From: Verrucomicrobiales bacterium
Lineage (GTDB): Bacteria > Verrucomicrobiota > Verrucomicrobiia > Methylacidiphilales > JAAUTS01
Length of the DNA stretch: 64,000 nt
Direction of reading: 5' to 3'
Assembly: GCA_031256975.1 (NCBI GenBank)
Contig: JAIRPN010000004.1
Location: forward strand, 185,846 to 249,845
Shown piece after piece: positions 47,351-54,724 of this stretch (positions are counted from its first letter, which is position 1; every line of letters begins with the position of its first letter). The notes below the pieces were generated by a model. That model was not told where the DNA came from. It worked only from the letters and a program-made list of their open reading frames with translations, and ran no database searches. The translations under genes were made by a program, and so were the position numbers.

Positions 47351-47557
47351 ATGGGTATGAACAAAGACACCCTCGCCTCCGTCGCCAATCGCATGATTGC
47401 CAGCGGCCAGGCCCGTACTTACAATGAAGCCATGGCCATTCTCGGCCAGCACGGTTCCGCAAGGCGCCGTCGCGTCAGGGAGATGGCCGCCAAGCTGGAA
47501 AACAACGCCGTCCGCGCCAAGGCTTACCGGGAGCGGCACCATTACCTCTATGACTGA
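47351..47557 (+). CDS. Small basic helical phage protein (68 aa)
   Basis: MGMNKDTLASVANRMIASGQARTYNEAMAILGQHGSARRRRVREMAAKLENNAVRAKAYRERHHYLYD. Basic C-terminal half with RRRR; helical; possibly DNA- or RNA-binding. A start at 47357 is also in frame. The stop overlaps the next ATG by eight bases. Confidence 0.55.
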   Translation: MGMNKDTLASVANRMIASGQARTYNEAMAILGQHGSARRRRVREMAAKLENNAVRAKAYRERHHYLYD

Positions 47558-47651
47558 CTTTGACTGGAAACAGTTTTTCGAAGTTATGACCGTCGCGCTG
47601 CTTTTGGGCCTCGCCCTCTGGCTGTTCGCCTGCGCCGTGCTGGCGTTATGA
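47550..47651 (+). CDS. Small phage membrane protein (33 aa)
   Basis: MTDFDWKQFFEVMTVALLLG then LALWLFACAVLAL: a short acidic N-terminus and one hydrophobic helix of about 20 residues to the end. Its ATG overlaps the upstream stop (ATGACTGA), a common coupling layout. Together with the 32-aa protein at 46284 it makes two tiny membrane proteins in one early region. No function can be assigned. Confidence 0.55.
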   Translation: MTDFDWKQFFEVMTVALLLGLALWLFACAVLAL

Positions 47652-47659
47652 ATGCTGTT

Positions 47660-47679
47660 CCATCCTTACGTAAGGATGG
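47660..47679. repeat. Hairpin repeat copy 4 (loop ACGT)
   Basis: CCATCCTT-ACGT-AAGGATGG, nine bases after the 33-aa gene stop and 12 bases before the RadC-like ATG. Confidence 0.85.
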
Positions 47680-47691
47680 TTTTTTAACCAT

Positions 47692-48144
47692 ATGCTGATC
47701 CCCGAAATCAAAATCCTGCGTTTTTGCGCAGTCACCGACCAGCGCATGGAAGTTCCCGCCGACGCCCTGCGCTTCTGGCAGCAATGCGTGGAAGCGGCGG
47801 ACTGGTTTGAGCCCGACCGCGAATGCGTGGTCGCCGCCGCCTTGAATCCCCGCCTGCGGGTGACCGGCTGGCGCATGATCGCCGTTGGCACGCTCAACGA
47901 CTGTTCCCTGCATCCGCGTGAAATCCTGCGCTTTGCCCTCATCGCCAACGCGGCCAGCTTCGTGCTGATGCACAATCACCCGACCGGCGACCCCGCGCCG
48001 TCGGTGGCGGACATCAACTTCACCATCGGGCTGCGGGAAGCCGCCAGGGTGGTGCAGATTCCGTTGCAAGACCACGTCATCGTCGGTGACGAAAGACCGG
48101 AACATCCGCACTACTGTTCGCTCCGTGAGCAGGGTTATTGCTGA
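47692..48144 (+). CDS. RadC-like JAB-domain protein (stand-alone)
   Basis: A 150-aa protein consisting only of the JAB/MPN metalloprotease-like domain of RadC. The metal triad is visible: H94 and H96 in MHNHPTGDPAPS and D107 in VADINF, with E44 upstream in ECVVAAALN. The helix-hairpin-helix DNA-binding region of full RadC is absent, as in many mobile-element RadC proteins. Family roles in repair are uncertain; in mobile elements such proteins accompany DNA transfer or replication genes. Preceded by hairpin copy 4 and followed by copy 5. Confidence 0.85.
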   Translation: MLIPEIKILRFCAVTDQRMEVPADALRFWQQCVEAADWFEPDRECVVAAALNPRLRVTGWRMIAVGTLNDCSLHPREILRFALIANAASFVLMHNHPTGDPAPSVADINFTIGLREAARVVQIPLQDHVIVGDERPEHPHYCSLREQGYC

Positions 48145-48167
48145 TTTTTCCGACCGATAATTTTTCG

Positions 48168-48189
48168 GCCATCCTTACGTAAGGATGGC
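48168..48189. repeat. Hairpin repeat copy 5 (loop ACGT)
   Basis: GCCATCCTT-ACGT-AAGGATGGC, a perfect 22-base palindrome, between the RadC-like and the 60-aa genes. Confidence 0.85.
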
Positions 48190-48220
48190 TGCAAGCAAAC
48201 CCCAAAAATGAAAGAAACCC

Positions 48221-48403
48221 ATGAAAGTTGAAATCGACAAAACCAAGAAAGAACTGGTCGTCCGCCTGCCCTTGCAGGAGCCGGCCCCGTCCAAGTCAGG
48301 CAAAAGCCTGGTGGTGGCCAGCACCAATGGCAATGTCCAGACCTCCGCGCTGGTGGATGGCAAGCCCGTCACCATCGGCCTGAACGCCTACATCAGGCCC
48401 TGA
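48221..48403 (+). CDS. Small phage protein (60 aa), unknown
   Basis: MKVEIDKTKKELVVRLPLQE then PAPSKSGKSLVVASTNGNVQTSALVDGKPVTIGLNAYIRP. A basic N-terminus, a glycine/serine linker and a beta-type C-terminus; similar short proteins, with the phrase KSLVVAST and GLNAYI, occur in phages (from recall of the pattern, no function known). No Shine-Dalgarno is visible. Located between two hairpin copies. Confidence 0.55.
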   Translation: MKVEIDKTKKELVVRLPLQEPAPSKSGKSLVVASTNGNVQTSALVDGKPVTIGLNAYIRP

Positions 48404-48426
48404 TCCATCCTTAGGTAAGGATGGAT
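48403..48426. repeat. Hairpin repeat copy 6 (loop AGGT)
   Basis: ATCCATCCTT-AGGT-AAGGATGGAT, arms of ten bases; directly after the 60-aa stop. Confidence 0.8.
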
Positions 48427-48491
48427 TAAATCCAAACTCCGCGCGGCGCGGTTTCATCCCGCGTCGCGCCCAACCTTTCCTTTTTTTAATT

Positions 48492-49679
48492 ATGCAAAAC
48501 TTTACCATCCCTGCCGCCGACCTGCACGATGCCGCCAACGGCATCAGTTCGGCAAGACTCTGCCATCATGCCCGATGTTTTGTGACCATCCGCCGCCACA
48601 ATGGCGAAACCTCCCTCTCGCAGTCCGTGATGAGCAAGGCCGTCAGCTACACCGTCCCGGCGGCAAAACCCGCCACTTCCCTCGGTGCCGTGCTGGCCGC
48701 CAGCCGCCGTGCCGTGGAAAACTGCGAGGCCAGGGTGTCGCTCGGCGAGTTGAAAGCCGTCCTCGCCAAAATCGGCAGGAAAAACCTTGTCCGCGTTGCC
48801 GTCGCCGAAAAACACCTGCTGTTGTCCGTCCCCGGCAAGACCGGCGATCACCAGGTTGCGGTTGACGCTTTCCCGCAATACGAGCAAGACCCGGTTCCGG
48901 CCTTCACCGGCAAGGCCGTCGCCTTTGACACCGCCACCATTGAAAAATACCGCACCGCCGCCACCTTTGCCGCCGGTGAAAACCGGCCGGGCCTGCATTG
49001 TGTCTGGCTGCATCCCCAAGACAAATTCCGTGCCAGTTCCCATCTGGTCGCCTGTGACGGCGTCCGCCTTTACCTTTCCGACATCAGCCCGGCCCTGCCG
49101 CTCGAAAAGCCGCTGCCCCTGCCCTTGGAGCCTTTTTTGAAATCCAAGGCCATGTCCGCCGCTTCCTGGATTTTCCGTGTCCAGAAATGCACCGAAAAAC
49201 ACCGGAGAAAATACGTCCACCTGAAAATCGACTCCGGCCGCTGGACTTACCGTGATTTGATCAGCCCGCTTAATCCGCCTCCCTGGGATTCCGTGTTCCC
49301 CAAGATCAAACAAGCCGCCGCCTGCAAGCTCGGGCCCGGCGACACCGCCCGCCTGCTGAACGCCATCGGCGCCCTGCCCGTCAAGGATTCCAAGGACGAG
49401 GGCGGGGCTGTCTGCCTCGAACTGGACGGCAAGCTGACGGTCGGCAACAAGGCCGATTCCAAGTCGCCGGTGATCGACCGCATTTCCACCGGCATCCTCG
49501 CCACCGGCAAGGCTGTCATCAAATTCAACCGTCAAAGGCTGGTGGAGGCGTTGCGGCTGGGCTTTTCCTCGCTGGCCGTTTATCCGGACGGCAAGCCGCT
49601 GCATCTGGTTGGTCCCGGCACCCAGTTCCTGCTCATGCCGCTGGCTTTTCCCGACCAAAAGCAGGCGGCTGCCGCCTGA
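48492..49679 (+). CDS. Sliding-clamp-like protein (DnaN-type)
   Basis: A 395-aa protein that resembles the DNA polymerase III beta subunit in length and layout. Pointers: a three-domain-sized beta-alpha composition; SSHLVACDGVRLYLSDI resembling the ATDGHRL segment of DnaN; IKFNRQRLVEAL; and a C-terminus TQFLLMPLAF like the conserved MPM-R-L end. I judge it a divergent phage clamp that could recruit host polymerase to phage DNA. No clamp loader or polymerase is beside it. Alternative: another beta-sandwich protein; confirmation needs a fold-level search. Confidence 0.55.
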   Translation: MQNFTIPAADLHDAANGISSARLCHHARCFVTIRRHNGETSLSQSVMSKAVSYTVPAAKPATSLGAVLAASRRAVENCEARVSLGELKAVLAKIGRKNLVRVAVAEKHLLLSVPGKTGDHQVAVDAFPQYEQDPVPAFTGKAVAFDTATIEKYRTAATFAAGENRPGLHCVWLHPQDKFRASSHLVACDGVRLYLSDISPALPLEKPLPLPLEPFLKSKAMSAASWIFRVQKCTEKHRRKYVHLKIDSGRWTYRDLISPLNPPPWDSVFPKIKQAAACKLGPGDTARLLNAIGALPVKDSKDEGGAVCLELDGKLTVGNKADSKSPVIDRISTGILATGKAVIKFNRQRLVEALRLGFSSLAVYPDGKPLHLVGPGTQFLLMPLAFPDQKQAAAA

Positions 49680-49693
49680 TCAATCAACCCGTG

Positions 49694-49713
49694 CCATCCT
49701 TACGTAAGGATGG
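49694..49713. repeat. Hairpin repeat copy 7 (loop ACGT)
   Basis: CCATCCTT-ACGT-AAGGATGG, 14 bases after the sliding-clamp-like gene. Confidence 0.85.
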
Positions 49714-49829
49714 GATTCAAATTTCCGGCACTTAAACCGCCGGAGGGCTCACGTTAACCGCCTCCTGGCATCGGCGGCCTTTCGGGCCCGCCCCGTAAAC
49801 GTGTATCGGGGTTTTTCCTTTTTTTCGTT

Positions 49830-50549
49830 ATGTCCTTTGTCAAAACCCTGTCCGACCTCGCCATGCACCGGGGCCGGAGTGATACTTTCGCCTCCTTTTG
49901 CCGGCTGGCGGCCTGTTCCCTGTCGGTCATGACCCGCGAGCCGCAATATCTGGAGGAGGCCAAGCGCTGGAAACCAGACGAGTTGAAAATATTTGCCGAG
50001 GCCCTTGCCCAATTGGTAATGGAAATGAACAACCAGCCCTTTGCCGATTTGCTCGGGCCCGCGTGGATGGACGAGGCGTTCGGCAAACGGCGGGCCGGGG
50101 AATTTTACACCCCGCAGGATATTTCCGACCTGATGGCGCAAATGACCCTCGGCAATCCGAAGGAAATGTTCAAGGGCCGCGCTTATGTCACCTTTTGCGA
50201 ACCGGCCTGCGGCTCCGGCACCATGATTTTGTCGGCGGCGAAGGTATTGGGATTTTATCGCAGCCGTTCCTTGTTCACCGCCATTGATATTTCCCCGATC
50301 GCCTGCGACATGACCTTCATCAACTGCACCCTTTGGGGCATTCCCTGCCGGATTTTGCACGGCAATGCGCTTAGCAATGAGTATTGGGCTGAATATCGCA
50401 CCATGTTCTGGCCGCGTGACCCGGACTTTGTCCAGGGGACTCCGCCCCCGGTGCCCTTGCGCGAACAGTTGCGCCGTCAGCTTCGCGGCAAGGGCATCGA
50501 CTGGAAGAAAATCAATGCCATCAAGAAACACTACTCCAAGACGGCGTAA
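49830..50549 (+). CDS. N6-adenine DNA methylase-like protein, short and apparently without the NPPY motif
   Basis: A 239-aa protein. The SAM-binding motif I is present as FCEPACGSGTMIL with a following helix (SAAKVLGFYRSRSLF), TAIDISPIACDMTFIN (motif II-like), GEFYTPQDISDLMAQM as in type I HsdM/N6_Mtase N-terminal flank, and GIPCRILHGNAL. The catalytic motif IV (NPPY/F or DPPY) was not found in the C-terminal third; the region where it is expected reads SNEYWAEYRT. So the protein may bind SAM but be inactive or use another arrangement. Phage small methylases of this type are known. It is the last gene of the early region. Confidence 0.7.
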   Translation: MSFVKTLSDLAMHRGRSDTFASFCRLAACSLSVMTREPQYLEEAKRWKPDELKIFAEALAQLVMEMNNQPFADLLGPAWMDEAFGKRRAGEFYTPQDISDLMAQMTLGNPKEMFKGRAYVTFCEPACGSGTMILSAAKVLGFYRSRSLFTAIDISPIACDMTFINCTLWGIPCRILHGNALSNEYWAEYRTMFWPRDPDFVQGTPPPVPLREQLRRQLRGKGIDWKKINAIKKHYSKTA

Positions 50550-50600
50550 TGTTTGGATAATATAATATTATATTCGATCCGCGAAACTGCCGAGCTTTAA

Positions 50601-50810
50601 ACGTTACCTAATCATCCGTTGGAGCGGATCATGCGGGAGATTCGGCGGCGGACGCGGGTAGTGGGCGCCTTCCCTGATGGCAACAGCGCATTGATGCTGG
50701 CGGGAGCCAGACTACGGCATATTGCCGGCACGCAGTGGGGCAGCAAACGCTACATGGACATGAACCGGCTGGACCACCACACCCAACCTGCGGAGGCGGA
50801 CGCGGCTTGA
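50601..50810 (+). pseudogene. IS256-family (mutator) transposase C-terminal remnant
   Basis: A fragment reading NHPLERIMREIRRRTRVVGA, then FPDGNSALML, ARLRHIAGTQWGSKRYMDM, which is the conserved C-terminal block of IS256-type transposases. The N-terminal and catalytic parts (DDE) are missing; a stop lies at 50598-50600 in the same frame. It marks an old insertion or deletion at the right edge of the prophage. Confidence 0.85.
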
Positions 50811-50820
50811 CCAAACGAGT

Positions 50821-50854
50821 TTGCCTTGCTTGGCTGTACAGCCAAGCAAGGCAA
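50821..50854. terminator. Perfect 34-base palindrome after the transposase remnant
   Basis: Arms of 17 bases that start TTGCCTTGCTTGGCTG and are exactly mirrored on the right. No T-tract follows on either side except GCAAGGAAAC. It might be a bidirectional terminator or an IS end remnant. Confidence 0.6.
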
Positions 50855-51060
50855 GGAAACAAACCTAATCAATAAACTAACCTGTCACTGATAACTTAAA
50901 TGTGCGAAACTTTCTGAACAGTACCTGGAACTTTTTTGGCAACCCATCAGTTGGCGACGATTTTTAACACCAAACCGTTTCCGCCATCCGCCCCTGCCAT
51001 CTTTCACCCTCGCTTAATCGCCCCTTTTGAGCAACAGCCTCCTTTCTGAACAATACCATT

Positions 51061-52152
51061 CTATTTTGCCAGACGCGATTGAGCACGTGTTAATTTAATT
51101 GTCTCATTTTTCCCATCAAAATTGAGACAATCCAACACAATGCTTTCACATTGGTTGATCATTTCCTTTATACCGGACTCATCTAATTCTTTCACTGAAA
51201 TTTCATTTATTCTCCGTATCTGATACCCAGGCTTTAACGAAGATAACTGCGCCGGATACCCTTCTATAAGGTTTAAAACCAAAACTCGATCTTTTATCTT
51301 AACGAAAGTAAATCCATATCCGGCCTTCCCCTGCCAATCACTAGGCGGAGTAATGACGGGGCGTTTGCTAAAAAATTTACTATTGTCCAACGGAATTACC
51401 TTATAAGGGCCTTGTTGTAATTTTTTTATGGCACCCGGAAGCTCCGACGCCTCTATATAACGATTTTCTCCTGCTATTACTGGTGTATTGTTTTTAAAAA
51501 ATTGATAATTAGAAATTAGTCCATCATCAGAAATATTTCCTTTATAATTTTGTATCGCAAATTCCTTTTTTTTAAAAAGAGCATCTTCAGAACAAGCCAC
51601 CAAATCATCTAGTATTTGAGCAGCAAATTCCGGATGCTTTTTTTTGTCTATCGTATCCAACGTCCGAAGTAATTCCTTTTTTTGAAATTTCAGGTAATTG
51701 TAAAAAGAAGAAAAATTTACGGCAGATGATATATTGGAAACAATGAATATGTCTGGTTTTATTTCTTCCCAAATCTGGCCTCCGTCATCCCAGCGCAAAA
51801 ATTGAGCATCAACCAGGCAATAATTTTCTTTTTTTAACAGTTTACGGTTTTTGTCATAAAAACGAAACTCTTGTGCAACTAATTTCTGCCCCGGTACAAT
51901 CCAACTATCCCTTTCAACAATTTGGAAAGGAATTGTTTCAATATTCAAGGAGCTACTATCAACATATTTTTGTTCAATAATTCCGGCCAGCTTTGATTCC
52001 TCCAGTAATTGATAGATTATCTGTAATGCAATCGTATTATCGTTTTTATTTTGGACAACATCACTGGTATTTGTTTGTGAAAACGCGCCCACAGAAAGGC
52101 ACAAATATAATAATACTACTCCACTCCAAATAACTAAAAACCTGATTACCAT
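51061..52152 (-). CDS. Secreted PDZ-domain protein
   Basis: A 363-aa AT-rich gene. N-terminal signal peptide (FLVIWSGVVLLYLCLSVGAFSQ). The middle is of unknown fold with many charged residues. The C-terminal ~75 residues match a PDZ domain: GKAGYGFTFVKIKDRVLVLNLIEGYPAQLSSLKPGYQIRRINEISVKEL, then helix ESGIKEMINQCESIVLDCL. No protease residues are evident, so it may be a binding or scaffolding protein in the periplasm. It is the last gene of the minus-strand run. Confidence 0.75.
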   Translation of the reverse strand: MVIRFLVIWSGVVLLYLCLSVGAFSQTNTSDVVQNKNDNTIALQIIYQLLEESKLAGIIEQKYVDSSSLNIETIPFQIVERDSWIVPGQKLVAQEFRFYDKNRKLLKKENYCLVDAQFLRWDDGGQIWEEIKPDIFIVSNISSAVNFSSFYNYLKFQKKELLRTLDTIDKKKHPEFAAQILDDLVACSEDALFKKKEFAIQNYKGNISDDGLISNYQFFKNNTPVIAGENRYIEASELPGAIKKLQQGPYKVIPLDNSKFFSKRPVITPPSDWQGKAGYGFTFVKIKDRVLVLNLIEGYPAQLSSLKPGYQIRRINEISVKELDESGIKEMINQCESIVLDCLNFDGKNETIKLTRAQSRLAK

Positions 52153-52217
52153 AATACAATCCGAGAGGAGTTTTGCCCCTCAGTTCGATTTTCCAAAATC
52201 ACAATGTTGGTAATTAT

Positions 52218-52790
52218 TTAAACAGACTCCACCACACGACATTCTGTAAGCCATACCGAACGAGGCGTAGTTGCTCCCGTACATATAGTTTTATTGCATG
52301 GGTAACTACCTTCATTAGAGCATGGACAATTAGGATCTGAAGTTTCACACATTCTTACAAAAATGTAATCCTGTTTATATTCTACTTCATAAGTATCAAC
52401 TCTTCTATATCTAACCCCAGGATATCCAAACCATTCTGTAGGACTACCAACCTCCTCATTTCCAACTAATATGGGGCCAGATCCCTCTCCGTAGCCAGGG
52501 AAAGTCATTATATAACAATCTACTATCTCAATATCTTCTCCCTCCTCTTTAAGCATTTCCCTTCCAGTTGGGGTGGGAGATCCGCTTGTTGTTGGACTAC
52601 TATCTACAGTCGCACAATGCGCTCCACATGGATTACATGAAATAACTTCACCACCATAATACGCCTCGCTATCAGAAGGATGGTAAAACACAGAAAATAA
52701 ACATAAGGTTATCGGAAAAATTACACCACAACCTTTAATATAATTACGACGGTTACTTGCTGCTGTTACATTTTGCTCTTTTATGTTCAT
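52218..52790 (-). CDS. Cys-rich secreted protein (unknown)
   Basis: A 190-aa exported protein. N-terminal segment RRNYIKGCGVIFPITLCLFSVFY is a hydrophobic signal or anchor. The mature part has many cysteines (SCNPCGAHC, DCYIM, MCETSDPNCPCSNEG, CNKTICTG, ECRVV) probably forming disulfides. No known domain. Its ATG overlaps the DUF1573 gene stop (ATGA), so they are co-translated. Placement with a DUF1573 protein and redox-like genes supports a shared envelope role. Confidence 0.6.
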   Translation of the reverse strand: MNIKEQNVTAASNRRNYIKGCGVIFPITLCLFSVFYHPSDSEAYYGGEVISCNPCGAHCATVDSSPTTSGSPTPTGREMLKEEGEDIEIVDCYIMTFPGYGEGSGPILVGNEEVGSPTEWFGYPGVRYRRVDTYEVEYKQDYIFVRMCETSDPNCPCSNEGSYPCNKTICTGATTPRSVWLTECRVVESV

Positions 52791-53473
52791 TGATTACCTT
52801 TCTGTATTAAACAATAAAAATTTTTAACCCAATATTGTCCCCTATCATCTTTGGCGGAAATTTCGAATTGAGCAGAACATGAACTACTTGTGTTCTGGGG
52901 AATCACCCATATTTCATATATATTGGGAGTGATTTGCTTTTTTTGTTTTATCGTGAATATTTTATTTAAAGAATTTATCGCATCAAGGGCGATGGGAGCT
53001 AAATCGCCATTTAAGGTTATAGTTACCTGTTTGGCCTCGGCCGCCTCCCCTTGCTCCCACAACACCACACGAGGTTTAATAGAAATATGTTGCTTTTTGT
53101 GAATAGTTATAGATAGTATTTTAGGTTCATTTTCCCCATCCGTTTTTAAAATTATTCTCTTTTGAACCGTTTCACCTATTTTTTCAGTTTGTATCACTCC
53201 CGTTATTCGTACTTGTCCGTTAGGAATAATCTTTTTCTCTGATAAAACTACATTCACACACCCACAATCTGTTTTAATATCGCTGATTAAAATCGGTTCT
53301 TTTGTAAGGTTTTTGCCGGAAAATATAAATTCGGCTTTGGCAACATTCTCGTCGATTTCTAATTTGATATTTTTCTGATCCCAAGTGAGCCCCTCTCCAA
53401 TGCAATTGAATGGAATTACCAGGCACCCCAACCAAAAGTGTATTAAAATTATACCAATATAACTCACTTTCAT
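52787..53473 (-). CDS. DUF1573 domain protein (secreted)
   Basis: A 228-aa protein with an N-terminal hydrophobic stretch (SYIGIILIHFWLGCLVIPFN). It has the DUF1573 hallmark DIKTDCGCVNVVLSEKKIIPNGQVRITGVIQTEK: DCGC with a following proline-containing loop; this family of ~100-residue immunoglobulin-like domains is common in PVC and Bacteroidetes envelope proteins. ATG 53473 overlaps the upstream stop codon by one base (TAATG). The C-terminal half is a second Ig-like unit. Function of DUF1573 is unknown. Confidence 0.8.
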   Translation of the reverse strand: MKVSYIGIILIHFWLGCLVIPFNCIGEGLTWDQKNIKLEIDENVAKAEFIFSGKNLTKEPILISDIKTDCGCVNVVLSEKKIIPNGQVRITGVIQTEKIGETVQKRIILKTDGENEPKILSITIHKKQHISIKPRVVLWEQGEAAEAKQVTITLNGDLAPIALDAINSLNKIFTIKQKKQITPNIYEIWVIPQNTSSSCSAQFEISAKDDRGQYWVKNFYCLIQKGNQ

Positions 53474-54675
53474 TATTGAATATTTTCCATAATTTTTTTC
53501 ACGTATCGCCATTCTTCAGTATTTTTCCGGTAGGCAATTAATTCGAGATTCCTATACTGGTATTCCCATAAAACGCCTTGATCCAATTTACGAATCAGAT
53601 TGCCATTTTCATTATAGGAGACAGTTTTTTCGTATATTATTTTGCCAGCTTTTTCTTTTTTAACGCTTCGGATTTTTCCAAATAACTTGCCGGAAGGAAA
53701 CCATGTGGAAACACTTTTGGTTCCATCTGTTTCAACAATCGTTTCACTACCCCTACTTTTATCATAAAACCAATATTCTCTTTGTCCTTTTTCATTAACC
53801 CTACCAATCGCCGCATTCGCACCTGATTTAGTATTTGCCGTTATGTCGTATTTCCAGTCTGCATCTTTGACAATAAATCCACTCACCGGATTCCATGTGG
53901 CAGTAATTTGATTCCTAGTAAATGTGGGATTAAGTTTATCATCAGTTCCATATCCATATTGGCGTTCTAATCCATCTTCGGTTCGTAATTTCACCAACGC
54001 TTTATCAATACCACCAATTAGTTTTTGTTCCTTTATTACCTGAATTCGAGGCTTTTGTCCTAATTCCCAAGAAATCTTTTTCCCATTGGCCAAAGTCAAT
54101 CCCGTGACATGCTCGTCATTGTCATCAGTATTTACCTTAAGCAAAACATTACGCCCCTCTTTGATCTCGGATACAAGATTACCTAAGTAAGAGTATGAAA
54201 GTTTATGGTTCTTAATTTGAAGCGCGGTTATTTTACCTTTAACAAACTCTATTCTTGTACCGCACTCCGCCCAAAGAGTAATCTTATCCCCGTCAATTTG
54301 CCCCCTCCATCCGGAACCATTATTCAAAATATTGGGATTTTTTTTATCACGTTTGAATTTGCGGTACAAACCATCTGGTTGCCACATTTGGAATGTATTT
54401 TCATCAGTCTGCACCACTTTCGATTCTAAAATTGGTAACATCCAATTCATCCCCAAATACTGGGAAGAAGATTTAAAATCGGTTTCAAATAAAGTTATGA
54501 CCGGCAGAACCAATCCATCGTCTAATTTAATTTCTCCGATTTTTTCGGAATGCATCAGATAACCTTGCGCATCAACTCCTTCAAAATGGGATTTAGGCAA
54601 GAGCCATGATATACCACACGCAAATGCAGGACAATTCGCCAATACCAACAGACCTACGCCCAATAGCAGACGCAT
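53473..54675 (-). CDS. Secreted YD-repeat/RHS-like protein (single, short)
   Basis: A 400-aa protein with a signal peptide (RLLLGVGLLVLANCPAFA, C after cleavage). The central and C-terminal parts show repeated strand patterns with Gly and aromatic residues as in RHS/YD repeats (GNLVSEIKEGRNVLLKVN, TFTRNQITATWNPVSG, EKGQREYWFYDKSRGSETIVETDG, SYNENGNLIRKLDQG). Full RHS polymorphic toxins are much longer; no toxin tip is seen. ATG 54675 is preferred since it gives a clean signal peptide; GTG 54699 is upstream in frame. The short acidic peptide gene lies 50 bp upstream. Confidence 0.65.
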   Translation of the reverse strand: MRLLLGVGLLVLANCPAFACGISWLLPKSHFEGVDAQGYLMHSEKIGEIKLDDGLVLPVITLFETDFKSSSQYLGMNWMLPILESKVVQTDENTFQMWQPDGLYRKFKRDKKNPNILNNGSGWRGQIDGDKITLWAECGTRIEFVKGKITALQIKNHKLSYSYLGNLVSEIKEGRNVLLKVNTDDNDEHVTGLTLANGKKISWELGQKPRIQVIKEQKLIGGIDKALVKLRTEDGLERQYGYGTDDKLNPTFTRNQITATWNPVSGFIVKDADWKYDITANTKSGANAAIGRVNEKGQREYWFYDKSRGSETIVETDGTKSVSTWFPSGKLFGKIRSVKKEKAGKIIYEKTVSYNENGNLIRKLDQGVLWEYQYRNLELIAYRKNTEEWRYVKKIMENIQ

Positions 54676-54724
54676 TCTTTGTTTAGATAACTGTAACACA
54701 AATATTATTTAAAAACGCGATGAT

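Larger units (their letters stand above)
19720..50860. mobile_element. Prophage (siphovirus-like), approximate limits, possibly incomplete
   Basis: The segment begins with a tyrosine integrase next to tRNA-Ser and contains a head-tail gene set in the usual order for a tailed phage with long non-contractile tail (gpW-like, portal, protease-scaffold, decoration, capsid, connectors, tail tube, tape measure, tail tip/fibre, lysis genes), all on the minus strand, and an early region on the plus strand. There are no sheath, baseplate-wedge or contractile genes. No large or small terminase is seen, and the right end is marked by an IS256-type transposase remnant and a 34-bp palindrome. I found no attL/attR pair, so both limits are estimates to within a few hundred bases. 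Two blocks (29.7-31.2 kb and 35.8-36.0 kb) are inserted cargo on the opposite strand. Confidence 0.85.

Noticed and set aside
48486..49658. A 390-codon minus-strand frame opposite the clamp-like gene
   Set aside because: Antisense shadow; the plus-strand frame has clamp-like motifs and sits correctly in the early operon.
46055..49713. CRISPR array
   Set aside because: The repeated hairpins are spaced by whole genes at irregular distances and no spacer-repeat periodicity exists; no cas genes are in the window.
50619..50810. Intact small gene (63 aa) at the prophage end
   Set aside because: The product is the conserved C-terminal piece of IS256 transposases and has no N-terminal part, so it is a remnant.
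53473..54675. Full RHS polymorphic toxin
   Set aside because: Only about 400 residues, few repeats and no toxin tip or immunity gene beside it.
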